A DNA stretch of 21,425 bases from Scytalidium lignicola (taxonomy: Eukaryota; Ascomycota; Leotiomycetes): positions 1 to 21,425 of the forward strand of contig NCSJ02000513.1 of the NCBI GenBank assembly GCA_002812745.2, in the 5' to 3' direction. Positions 1 through 8,837 of the stretch are shown piece by piece. Below the pieces are notes generated by a model. The model searched no databases, was not told the origin of the DNA, and worked only from the letters and a program-made list of their open reading frames with translations. Both the position numbers and the translations under genes were made by a program. Every line of letters starts with the position of its first letter. Within the stretch, counting starts at the first letter, position 1.

Positions 1-380
1 GCGTCGTCGGTCACAGATCGGAGGGCGTGCCCGTCATCATGGAAGGCCTGCTGCGGTACCTGGATGGTGCAGAGCTAAGGCAGCTTCTAGAACGCACCTG
101 CCAGCAGTTCCACAGGATCTCGCGTAAGGATTAGGTGTTTGGCATAATCTCCTAAACGTGACTACCTGTCGTGGGAAAGATTACCCATGTCAACGCCAGT
201 TCTATTGTGATGTGAGGTTTAAAACGAGGTTTAAAACTTTTCCCGTTGTCTTTTTTCAGATTCTTCTAATCTATTACTGTGTGCAACTCTCTAGTCGGAA
301 TTATGCGGAACCGCATCATTGCCCAATACATCAAAAGTCACCCCGTGCAACTCTGGCTTCCAGCACCCATTTAATGCTGG
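1..380 (+). CDS. 3' end of an unidentified gene, F-box-like stretch, cut by left edge
   Basis: From base 3 an open frame reads VVGHRSEGVPVIMEGL, then RYLDGAELRQL and TCQQFHRIS, ending at a TAG at 132-134. A GTAAGG donor begins at 124. Splicing to the CTCTAG acceptor ending at 294 (a 171-nt intron) extends the protein with LGIMRNRIIAQYIKSHPVQL and a WLPAPI ending at a TAA near 365. The hydrophobic/leucine pattern followed by a C..FH and a late LW resembles a fungal F-box, but this is only an impression. The first 130 bases are GC-rich and coding-like compared with the DNA that follows. The 5' part lies outside the window, and the second exon is uncertain because another frame is also open there. 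I do not claim a function. Confidence 0.35.
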
Positions 381-868
381 TAAGCATTAGCCTAGGTATG
401 ATGCGTTAAGGTACTTACGGTAACATGCTACGAGTCATACTACCTGATCAACATATATCAGCATGTGAAATTTTAACAATCACCTTGCAAGTTTAATGCC
501 CGAGAGCCAGCCGTGGCGTCGAAGGACCAAAATATGGCGATCTGGGGAACCGCACCCAGACCCCGAGAGTAGCACTTGCATGCCGGTAGCCGAACTGCTA
601 CGACTCGATCTAACTTCCAGCACTACAATCAGTTGGCACAACGATGTCACAGCATGCTTGCTCTTTGAATCTAGGCTGAGACGACTGGACAAATGCTCTT
701 GCAATAACATCGACATAATCGACAACCAGCTTTATCTGTTACATATTAATTACATTACGACAACTGAACCTAAAGGCTAACGGAAGCCGGTAAGATTATT
801 GAAAATCTCGGGCTTTCGTTCCAGTATTAAAAACCGGGGAAGTCGAGAGCACTGGCCAATAAGTGCCG
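381..868. other. Intergenic region, no supported gene
   Basis: Two overlapping open frames on opposite strands cover 480-780. Neither has a recognisable protein pattern or good splice signals. This stretch probably holds the promoter and leader of the RGS gene, but I see no clear TATA box. Confidence 0.4.
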
Positions 869-1042
869 ATGAGATATTTAAAGAGCGCAATGCGAAAGTC
901 GAAACAGCGTAAGCAGCCTTCGATATATCCCCCAACTTCCACTAAAGAAGGCATCTCCCCACGCTCCTCTGTCATCTCGGATTGTGACGCAGACGACGAA
1001 GGTTCATGTCTGGAGGAGACACACAGTCATCCAGGCCTCTAA
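869..1042 (+). other. Possible displaced N-terminus of the RGS protein (57-codon ORF in another frame)
   Basis: An ATG at 869 opens a 57-codon frame that runs into the RGS coding region and stops at 1040-1042. It encodes a basic then Ser/Asp-rich stretch (for example SPRSSVISDCDADDEGS). From memory of the family, such a sequence is usual just before the RGS domain in filamentous-fungal RgsA/Rgs2 proteins. The RGS frame itself meets a TGA only about 20 bases upstream of its ATG. The two frames overlap between 1006 and 1042, and no GT-AG pair there is long enough to be an intron. Either the RGS gene has lost or gained a base here, or it is an unrelated upstream ORF. Confidence 0.35.
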
Positions 1043-2037
1043 GTCTGACGATCCTAGGCGGTCCATACTGCCCGAGGCGACCAACCTTGCGAGAAATACT
1101 GACGGATGAGTCCTCGCCGCCACGGACTTTAAGCGCTTTCACGCAATACCTCTCGCAAAACCATTGCCTAGAGACCTTGGAATTTACCATAGATGCTTCA
1201 AGATACGGTAAGCATTACCAGGCCATGATTGATCGAGATCCGCACACCCCATTATCACTACAAACACTTGACTGTGCGTATGTACGGATGTTGTGGCAGA
1301 AATTACTAGATACCTACATTACGCAGAATAGCCCACGTGAAGTCAACCTCCCTTCCGAAGTACGGGATGAATTGGTCTCCTTGCCTAATGCCTTCATTCC
1401 TCCGCACCCATCGCACCTTGATCAGGCAGTGAAGATTGTCTACGATTTGATGGACGAATCCGTTCTTGTTCCTTTCCTTAACTCGGTTGCGCCGTCACGT
1501 GGAGTTTCCGAGTCGTATTCCAACCCGTGGACATCGGACGACTCAATGATGGACGTTGATGAGCGACCCTTATCACCCTCACAAAGCCGACAAAAAGACC
1601 AGATTCCCACTAGAGTTGGACCAGATGGTTCTCCTTCGAGACAATCGCAGCAGCATCTCTCGCCTTCTGCCAGTCGACACTCTCAAATTTCAGCCAACCT
1701 CTCCTACTCTGCATCCAGATCTGGATTAGGCTCATCATCTGCGGTAGATGGCATTGAGAGCTTGACTGATGACAGCAGTGACTTGCCCATGGCCTCTACG
1801 ATGGAGCCGTTGATACCACTAACGACATCACCTCAATCGGACATAGGATTCTCTGGTTTCTCACCAACCGCAAGCTCACGAAACTCACGGAATGAGGGAA
1901 CCAGCAGATGGAAGAAGATGGGCGCCAAGTTGGGATGGAAGAACAAGTATAACCATGGTCTAACTTCAAGCACCGGCTTCTCGAAATATTTTACAAGTAC
2001 AGAACCCGTGGACAAGAGTGGTAACCGGACTCCATGA
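1006..2037 (+). CDS. Regulator of G-protein signalling, RgsA/Rgs2 type
   Basis: This 343-codon single-exon frame encodes a fungal RGS-domain protein. RGS proteins speed GTP hydrolysis by heterotrimeric G-alpha subunits and so damp receptor signalling at the plasma membrane. The domain spans roughly residues 26-161. It opens with PTLREIL, continues with TLSAFTQYLSQNHCLETLEF and MLWQKLLDTYI, and closes with NLPSEVRDEL and ESVLVPFLNSV. The CLE.LEF core and the split arrangement with a loop are typical of the Rgs2/RgsA subfamily. The tail, residues 165-300, is Ser/Pro-rich and probably disordered. It is followed by a basic WKKMGAKLGWK motif of a kind I associate with this family near the C-terminus. 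One oddity is PPRTLSAF, where the family pattern suggests PPWTLSAF. The ATG at 1006 is the first in frame, but the true start may lie upstream in another frame (869-1042). Identity is fairly sure; intactness is not. Confidence 0.8.
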   Translation: MSGGDTQSSRPLSLTILGGPYCPRRPTLREILTDESSPPRTLSAFTQYLSQNHCLETLEFTIDASRYGKHYQAMIDRDPHTPLSLQTLDCAYVRMLWQKLLDTYITQNSPREVNLPSEVRDELVSLPNAFIPPHPSHLDQAVKIVYDLMDESVLVPFLNSVAPSRGVSESYSNPWTSDDSMMDVDERPLSPSQSRQKDQIPTRVGPDGSPSRQSQQHLSPSASRHSQISANLSYSASRSGLGSSSAVDGIESLTDDSSDLPMASTMEPLIPLTTSPQSDIGFSGFSPTASSRNSRNEGTSRWKKMGAKLGWKNKYNHGLTSSTGFSKYFTSTEPVDKSGNRTP

Positions 2038-2277
2038 GGAGGACAGGTCACGTCATTACCGTCTCAATTCAAGTAACATGGTCCCGATCATTACCCCCCG
2101 GCCTGTCCCCGCCAAAGTTCGCTCGGCTGATGTTGCAAATGCGTCTGATGCTGCTGTCCCAGTAGTCTTTTCCACACGCAATACCACGTTGAGGCGCATA
2201 CTGTCCTATGAACAGCTTTGAATCTGAGGTCTCGAATTGATTAATCAGAACTTATTAATGTAAATTGCAGTCCATCA

Positions 2278-2318
2278 GATCACCCAGTCTTACGGATCAC
2301 TGAAATTTACCGCGAAAT
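2278..2318 (+). repeat. Dispersed repeat, copy 1 (pairs with 14965-15005)
   Basis: The 41 bases here align without gaps to 14965-15005, with about 34 identities. They include an exact 19-base match, GATCACTGAAATTTACCGC. Weaker similarity extends upstream in both copies, with TGCAGT and CCATCA/CACATCA at slightly different spacing. This is probably a fragment of a dispersed mobile element of unknown type. Confidence 0.6.
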
Positions 2319-4192
2319 TATGCAAAATCACCCCTTACCATACTATATACCAATCAGAGAACGAGGAAAGATATCAGTGTTAGCCTAAGCCCTTTTAGGT
2401 ACCCAACACGGCTTGTTCCTTCTGTCACCCCAGCTTTACAGACCAAAACAAACTACCGCAGACTGGAAAGGAGGATCAGTCAGAGCACCCTGATTTAGAT
2501 ATTATTTTTAGATGCTGCTCCAGCACTTCACATAGCTATATGTTACTCTTTCCACTTTTATATTCCTTTTCACGGCACCCCCGTCTGCAAACGACAGCGC
2601 AACGAAAGCGCTGGCGTCAAGAATTCAAATCCTGCCCCTTTGCTAACGCTGTACTACTGGCAATACCCCATCTTCCAAGGCCTATATCTCCACAACCAGA
2701 GATGCCAGACGGGTGTAACCTAGATACATATCGTAAAGATTTGAAAGGCCTATTTAGTGGTACAATTTGTGTTCTGGTACAACCAATACTGATAAAACTA
2801 TTCAAGTGCAAATTCCNAAATGGTAGTTTTAGAAGCTTCTCGACGGATTTGGGCCACCATTCCTAGGTCAAATACAATGAAAATTATATACACATATAGA
2901 TCTTAAAATTAGCTATCAAACAATATAATTTGTATATAAATACAATATGTGGTTCAAAATTTGGATAGTTACAAAGTTTGGTAGATTAGTTATAAAAAAG
3001 TTATTGTTTTGATATTGTTTGGCCTCAACTTTAGTATTTGGCCTTACCCTGACCCAATCGGGTATAGAACTGCCAGCTTAGAATTCTAGGCAACAATTTC
3101 TGGAAACTAACCTAAGATCACAGCTAACTATTTAACAAGCATGCATGGTATTTGGGGAAGCTTTCTGTTGGGCCGTAGACAACCACGATTATGATTTGAG
3201 TGACGTTATCCTCGAGTCCACAACCCTTTACTTGGTGATTAAAACTAAAACACAAAAATTATAAAATGTAATCGCAGGTTGTGTTTGCTACTCCAGGTTT
3301 AGCGGTTACTATATTAAGTAAGGTAAGTGCACAAGCTACATGTTGCTTCCAAGTTCTATTCCTCTCTATGATTTAGTTTGAGAGAGAAGAAGTTATACCC
3401 GGAGAGTAGAGATACAATACTTAGTAAACTTGTTAAGAATCTCAATACTTATCTTCCAAGATGCACACGTGATCAGTAAGGAATTAAAATTATAAGGTAC
3501 TTTGTATTAACTATGGATATATCATGACCTTAGTTGTTTTCTGGGCTTAGTTAGGACTTTGGCACGTTCCTGCCTTATAGCAAAAAAGCTTCTCCGCATT
3601 AAGAGGTGAAAGCGATCGTTACCGAGGAATCACTCCACAACAAGAATGAAGGCAAAGCACAATTTAATTCTAAACTATACTGGTGGAGATGAAAATCAAA
3701 TGATTATGACGAGATGACAGTTTTGTAGAGGATTTTGGAAATATCTAGATCATTTTGGTAGAATATGTAAATGCACCCCGCATTTGGCCTTACATGAAAA
3801 TGAATCTTGAGGACAGACAAACGGACATTCAGCAAGTAAGAAAGTAAGTTAAAGTTGCACAACGAATGTTTTTGGAAATGATCCCCACTTTTACTCGAAC
3901 TGTAAGGCAAGGCCATGGACTGAGGTGACATTTTCCTAACAGGATTGTGGGGAAGACAAAGAGTGTTAAGTGGATATAGAATTGACCATCAAGTAAGATG
4001 ACAACTGATTGCTTATGACGAACAAAACTTCCAGCTGCAGAATGGGCTTTTGTAAGGTAATAAGCGTCTTATAGCAAAAGTCCTTTCAAAGTCAATTTAA
4101 AAGCTTGTCAAAGCTACATGTTACATGTGAATGCCTAAGAAGGACATGATCAAATAAGACGGATAAGAGCTTGTTTTGAAAAATTACTAATT

Positions 4193-4324
4193 GATATTAG
4201 CATTTGCATTGACAACTACAACTTGTTTGAATCTTTAATTTGCATGTGAATATCAGCAGATATTAGCATCCAGATAATGGCATTTATATTACAGCTTCTT
4301 CAATTTGCATGTGAAGTTGCTAAT
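4193..4324 (+). repeat. Imperfect two-copy tandem repeat, unit about 66 nt
   Basis: GATATTAGCAT occurs at 4193 and again at 4259. AATTTGCATGTGAA occurs at 4237 and again at 4302. The two anchors keep almost the same spacing, which indicates a diverged tandem duplication of about 66 bases. A weaker relative, TTACATGTGAA, lies near 4120. Function is unknown. Confidence 0.55.
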
Positions 4325-4497
4325 AAGACATTACCAGTCTTGGTGAGGTCTTCCTAAACAATNAAAAAATTTGATCTTATATCCTTTTAACCTTTCCTAG
4401 AGTTAAAAACAATCTCGATTCCTCAACTGCTTGTGCACCAAACAAGAATTTCTCATTATCTGTTTACATAACACCGTTAACACTAATAGTTTCAAGT

Positions 4498-4506
4498 TAT
4501 ATAAAG
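4498..4506 (+). promoter_or_regulatory. TATA-like box TATATAAAG
   Basis: TATATAAAG lies 16 bases upstream of the ATG at 4522, which itself has a good context (CTCAAAATGAC). That distance is short for a working TATA box. The match may simply reflect AT-rich sequence. Confidence 0.25.
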
Positions 4507-4521
4507 ACACAATATCTCAAA

Positions 4522-5049
4522 ATGACTACAACCACCAGAGTTGTCTCTTCTGACATTGCGCTTAAAGACATGAACATAAGTGCTATCAACCCATATGCTC
4601 TAGTAAAAGCTATTTTGAGCAAAAAATTAGACTTCAATTCGGCCAAGTCTACTCAGGTCATGTCCGATGTTTTGCAAACAGACTACGATAAGCTCTTTGA
4701 CATGAAGTACAATTCAGTCTTTTACGCCGGACTGAAGCTTAATTCCAAGGAGAATGCTGCGGAACCGTTGTCAGCTTAGGATACGCATACCTTGATAAGA
4801 GAGGACCTGAAGACACCCGATCTCTCCAAGATCGAAAAGGTCTCAAATCTTCAGGACATTGGGTTTAAGGACATAGTCGCAACGAAGGTGAAGCAGGCTT
4901 GGATGCAGAATGGGAAGTTGAATTTAGTGCTTCACCAGCACGCCGTAAGTAGAACGTTATCTAACTCAGCTTTACCTAGCATTATCTCCGAACTGATGAC
5001 CCATTTTAGGCACGCTGACAAGAAGGACACAGTACCTCAACCATACTGA
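4522..5049 (+). pseudogene. Unidentified ORF interrupted by one in-frame stop
   Basis: From ATG 4522 the same frame runs to 5049 with a single interruption, a TAG at 4777-4779. The first part encodes 85 residues beginning MTTTTRVVSSDIALKDMNIS. The second begins around DTHTLIREDL and includes FKDIVATKVKQAWMQNGKLN. Both parts look like the same kind of soluble, Lys/Asp/Leu-rich protein, so they probably formed one protein of about 145-175 residues. The TAG would be CAG (Gln) after one C-to-T change, matching the RIP-like changes in the neighbouring calpain relic. Near the end, a GTAAGT donor (about 4947) with a CTAAC branch site and a TTTTAG acceptor about 65 bases on would replace the last residues by a short tail. 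I do not recognise the family. It lies tail to tail with the calpain relic, 20 bases apart. Confidence 0.45.
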
Positions 5050-5069
5050 GTTTGTTAAATCATTTCCGC

Positions 5070-6063
5070 TTATGTTGTCACACTTAGCCTCACAAAATAT
5101 CTACTAAAAGCCGACGGTTCTAAAGCAAACACTCCATTGCGATCAAGCATGTTTGCTGGATTCTAGAATGTTGTATTGAAGGTATCCAAGAGACCTAGAT
5201 AAGTGGTCAATCCCGCTGATTCATTAACACTCTAAGGGTTGCGTAAGATGATATATTGTTTTCCGCCTTGAGAAGTTCAGCCCAATACCGTGTAAGCGTG
5301 GTTGGCCACGATATTACTCCTTTTGTACGTCTTGTCTAATGCGTGAGTCCAGGCTGTCATAGGATTGATAGTTTTGAAGTTTATGCAATTAACTCGGACA
5401 AGTCCTAAAAGATCATTAGCAGAACGCAAAGAAGTGAAGTAGTAATGTAGCGTTTTGTCATTGATCTATGCCATTGCTTTGATTGGGTCTCCAGTGCTAA
5501 TTTGCGTGATGTCTGGATGATCAGAAGAAGTACGGGTTATCCATTTTGCAAAGACCTTCTTGTACAACGAAGGCTAAATCTCTTTGGTATCGCTCGAGCG
5601 GCAGTACACTGGCAAGTTATTAGAGTTGTTGATGACGATGTCGTAGTTAACTTCCACTGTGTCTGTAAGAGAATCATTCCTTCCTTCTTTGCTGTGCAAC
5701 TTGATTGTAAGGACACGTTTAACGTCGCCTTTATTAGAAGCTTGGTGTTTATGAACAATGGCGTAAGGATCGGCCCAGCTTACCGCAAAAATGGCCGTGA
5801 TCAACTAGCTGTTGCTCATGGCACCTTGCACAGGATCATTGAACTCAGTGATATTCTTGAAGAAGTCCTTCATATCTTGCCATGAACTGTTGGGCGGGGT
5901 CCATTCTGTAATCAAAAAATTTAAAAATTGAATTCATTAAAAGCTGAGTAACTCAGAAGATTTTGAAGCCAAAAGCTCACATTCTACAAAAAGCATTTCC
6001 ACTATATTCTTTCCTTAACCTCAACCATATTGTTTTCTACAGGAGGCCTGCAACGTCGCTCAT
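5070..6063 (-). pseudogene. Calpain-family cysteine protease pseudogene, RIP-like stops
   Basis: The minus strand encodes a relic of a fungal calpain catalytic domain (peptidase family C2). From 5903 down to 5070 one frame reads through with no indel. Recognisable blocks are SWQDMKDFFKNITEFNDP, then GAMSNS-stop-LITAIFAVSWADP where the catalytic Cys block GDCWL should be. These are followed by FAKWIT..DHPDITQI..GDPIKAM, the His block NHAYTVLG (His codon at 5300) and the Asn block ILRNP (Asn at 5240). NPANMLDRNGVFALEPSAF precedes the final TAA at 5070-5072. Stops stand at 5807, 5576, 5468, 5279, 5234 and 5165 (first base). Five occupy expected Trp positions (TAG or TGA from TGG) and one an expected Gln (TAG from CAG). 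The catalytic Cys reads Ser. A short first exon, ATG at 6063, also has a TAG (6039). It joins through a GTGAGC...TACAG intron (5980-5906), though the phase is off by one base. The gene is non-functional. Confidence 0.8.
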
Positions 6064-7658
6064 TTTAAGCTTAATATCTGTATGTAGTATGTCTTATCTC
6101 AAAGGACTAATCGGCCAATTTCTAAGGTTACCTCTATGTCAAATTCACAAATGCCAATACTGTATGAATAAACCAACCAGCTATACACAATGTGTTCAAA
6201 ATCGGCTTTTCTGTTGATTTCTATTACCTGTTCGTAACTTTCTGTCAATAAAGAAGTCTGTATTTAGAGTTGACACACTGCCAGAGTCTTTAAATATAAT
6301 AGTCATAGATAGTTTCGGTTTATACTGCTTCAAAATAGCTAACTGTCGATTTGTCAAATGCACAAATGATATACTGTCGGGTAAGAAGAATAGATAGAAC
6401 GCTATCCCCTAGAATCCTTACTGCTACCGGGTCCAGAATATAAACTTTTTCTAAGAGAGCTTCAAATTAATAGGATATATCTTTACCCAGGACGTAATAT
6501 TACTTGTTTTCTATATTACTGGTTAGCACAGATTCTATAACACCAAAAGTCAAGTACTTTAAAACCCAAGTTGCTTTGGTCCTATCTAATATCTACTCTC
6601 AGTCTTGCGACTTCGCTCGACCACATTGTCCTTTTAGGGCTAGATCGACCATATCTAGTTCTAATGGTAAGTTGTTAGAATCAGTCTTATTGTTTTCCTT
6701 AAAGAGGATCACGTACTGTCCACATAGCTAGGCATTTAATGACGGATACTAAGCAATGGAATAGTAGAACGATCAAGATCAGTATGGATCCTGTTTATCT
6801 CGATCTTGTGAAGAAGCGTGGTATGGTTAGAAATTATCATATCATTAATCCTGGTCTGTCCTAAACTCCACGGCGCATACTAAAACTACTTAAAGACTCA
6901 AGCTGCACAAGATGTCATACAAAAATCTTTTGTATTTTCCGCGCTTTAGAGTAACTAGTGTTGTCTTCAGTATGTCAACATCTTTAACAAAGCAAGCCCT
7001 AGATTTTCGAGATTCTTACCAGTATCAATAAGTCTGTCCCAAGTTTGTTTGGCCTGTAATGATTTATTATTACGAAAATGCAATACGTATTTATTCACTG
7101 CACAGATATCTCAAAGCTTGGTAATTTGATGGAAAAGGGCATTCGATCGGGTTGTGCATGTGATCCAACAGATGGGATATTCATCAGGATAGGGGAGATG
7201 GGATTGACTGGAGTTTTGCGCCTGTCTGGGCTGTGCGCTAGGTAAAGATAGGCCAATTTCGATTGTTCAATCTACATAATCTCCTTTAGGATGATCGCTT
7301 TAAGATAATCATTTTGAGATGATCACTTTTGGATAATCGCTCTCGGAATTTTTATTTTCTCGGATAGGACCTTTAGATCGTCCAATCAAGTTGAGATACC
7401 CACTCCGTCAGCCCTGGTGGGTCATCGTCCTGAGGCATCCAAGCTTGAGAATGATTCCATTAGCAAAAGGACCATCCCAAAAGAGGATCGTCAGGTCTAG
7501 TTTTATCCTTGGCTGCTAAGGGTCAACATCAAGCAATTAATTAGAAAGTAATGGCTTTCGAGGGTCTCCCGGTGAGCATATTCCACAAATGGTATCATGA
7601 CCGCTGGTGACACGTATGCTAAAAACCTATTCTAAATGAGATCAGCCAGAAATATTCG
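6064..7658. other. AT-rich non-coding stretch
   Basis: No gene is supported. Short frames on either strand carry no recognisable motif. One short tandem repeat lies at 7290-7345. A small inverted repeat (CAAGATC/GATCTTG) sits near 6773-6808 and is probably incidental. Confidence 0.45.
7290..7345 (+). repeat. Degenerate 14-nt tandem repeat, four units
   Basis: Four successive 14-base units read GATGATCGCTTTAA, GATAATCATTTTGA, GATGATCACTTTTG and GATAATCGCTCTCG. The GAT(G/A)ATC core recurs with exact spacing and alternates between GATGATC and GATAATC. It is a small minisatellite lying about 310 bases beyond the 3' end of the pseudokinase. Confidence 0.7.
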
Positions 7659-8377
7659 TCAAAGAGTGATAAAGGAACCTCTAACATGCTGAATCTCTTC
7701 CAGTGAAGCCCAAGAGGTGACTTCAATAAAGTTCAACGCTTCTAGTGACCATCTGTTGGGGGCGTTCGGGACCAACTTCTCATCCGCCGCAGAAGGGACA
7801 TCATTTTGCATCACTTCAATGGCAATAAGCCCAAGTGAACGAGCCGAAGTCGATTTTGTGAATTGACAATCGTCAAAATGAGCTTTGGAATCTTCGGTTA
7901 GTGATGTGCTAATGTGAACTCATTTGACGTACCTATCTTCACACATCCATTTGACAAAAATAAGACCTTAGAACTGTCAAGATTCTTGCGTGCAATGCCA
8001 AATCTGGACAAGTACTGCATCCCTTCAAAGGCCTGTATAATATTACTAAGATAAATTCCTGGGTTGGATAGAGAACTTCCCTGCCGACAAGCTGCAAACA
8101 CATGCAGCTCTCGTAACGGAAGCGGAATAGCAATTATATGCCGGAGAGTAATAGCTGTATAGTCGGTAATGACGAAGAATTTGCCTTCAAATCGATAGAT
8201 CTCCATGATTGCAAGCAAATTTTTATGCTGATAATTCCTAAACTTTTTGAAATATCCAAAGGAGAGCTCCTTAATAGCTACCATCTTAATCGGGGCTATT
8301 CGCGTACAAGCTGCTGTAATTTCACCACCACGCTGGAGAGAACGAAGAGCCGTATATGTATCCCATGGACTCTGCAT
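7659..8377 (-). pseudogene. Protein-kinase-like (pseudokinase) gene or fragment
   Basis: The minus strand encodes about 225 residues of a fungal kinase-fold protein in two exons. Exon 1 (8377-7933) has a degenerate glycine-loop region (SLQRGGEIT), the subdomain II lysine in VAIKEL, then HKNLLAIMEIY and FFVITDYTAITL. The catalytic-loop region reads ARKNLDSSKVLFLSNGCVKI, so the HRD motif is RKN. No DFG follows. A GTACGT donor and an ACTAACCGAAG end mark a very short 41-nt intron (7932-7892), phase 1. Exon 2 continues in frame with SARSLGLIAIEVMQ and RWSLEALNFIEVTSWASLEE, ending at a TGA (7659-7661). I believe this tail belongs to an expanded fungal kinase-like family usually lacking catalytic residues. 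The N-lobe seems truncated, because an ATG begins just before the ATP-binding strand. Unlike the calpain relic there are no internal stops, so it could be a live pseudokinase. Confidence 0.6.
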
Positions 8378-8837
8378 GTAAATGCTAGAAGTTCAGACTC
8401 GTTGCACTGTCGTGATTGCCATTTCCGAAGGTAGTCTTTTCCCTAGTTTCGTCACGTCAGATAGTTCAGCTATCTCTGAAGGGAGACGTCTTAGGCCATG
8501 CATCTAGGAAATCCGGCTGGTGGGCTGTCGCTAATATTCATTTTACGAGGTCGTAGTCAGGGTGGAGGATGGTAAGATTATCGTCGGGGTGGACGGTCCA
8601 GTTAGCACATGATCCCAGTGAAAGATGGTAGATGATCGTGGTTGGTGAATGATCCATATGGGAGGATGATAATTGATTCTTGCGAGTGATAAACGGATGG
8701 GTCTGCTTAGTCAATGAAAGTAACCAGAAGTCTGGTAACTACGAGATATACCATTTTACCCCTTATCCCTATCCATACACCATATACATGATGCGTACTA
8801 AAAGAGCATCTCAAAGCATGTAAAGGAGGGGTGTTAA
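8378..8837. other. Short intergenic stretch with a GATGG/GATCC-rich imperfect repeat
   Basis: No gene is supported. Two similar 33-base segments, 8567-8599 and 8623-8655, share GATGGTA-GAT-ATCGT-GGGTG-GGTCC-like blocks. They are described separately. Confidence 0.4.
8567..8655 (+). repeat. Imperfect direct repeat (2 x 33 nt)
   Basis: Segment 8567-8599 starts GGATGGTAAGATTATCGT and segment 8623-8655 starts AGATGGTAGATGATCGT. Both end in a GGTCC/GATCC-type block. They align over about 33 bases with a single gap and several mismatches, and are separated by 23 bases. Weak simple-sequence bias towards GATG and GGTG is visible around them. Confidence 0.35.

Larger units (their letters stand above)
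2038..4497. other. Long non-coding stretch, AT-rich from about 2.87 kb
   Basis: No gene is supported. Short frames at 2018-2221, 2540-2866 and 3704-3931 lack recognisable patterns. From about 2870 the DNA becomes markedly AT-rich. The stretch carries one copy of a dispersed repeat (2278-2318) and a two-copy tandem repeat (4193-4315). Single ambiguous bases (N) stand at 2817 and 4363. The composition would fit an old RIP-degraded repeat, but I find no transposase or reverse transcriptase motif. Confidence 0.5.

Noticed and set aside
480..780. Overlapping ORFs on both strands (81 and 94 codons)
   Set aside because: No recognisable pattern, opposite-strand mirror of each other, odd composition; likely chance frames in the RGS upstream region.
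5502..5885. 127-codon plus-strand ORF
   Set aside because: It is the antisense shadow of the calpain relic, which has clear family motifs on the minus strand.
2870..7600. Retrotransposon or DNA transposon relic in the AT-rich stretch
   Set aside because: Composition would fit, but no reverse transcriptase, integrase or transposase motif and no long terminal or inverted repeats were found by eye.
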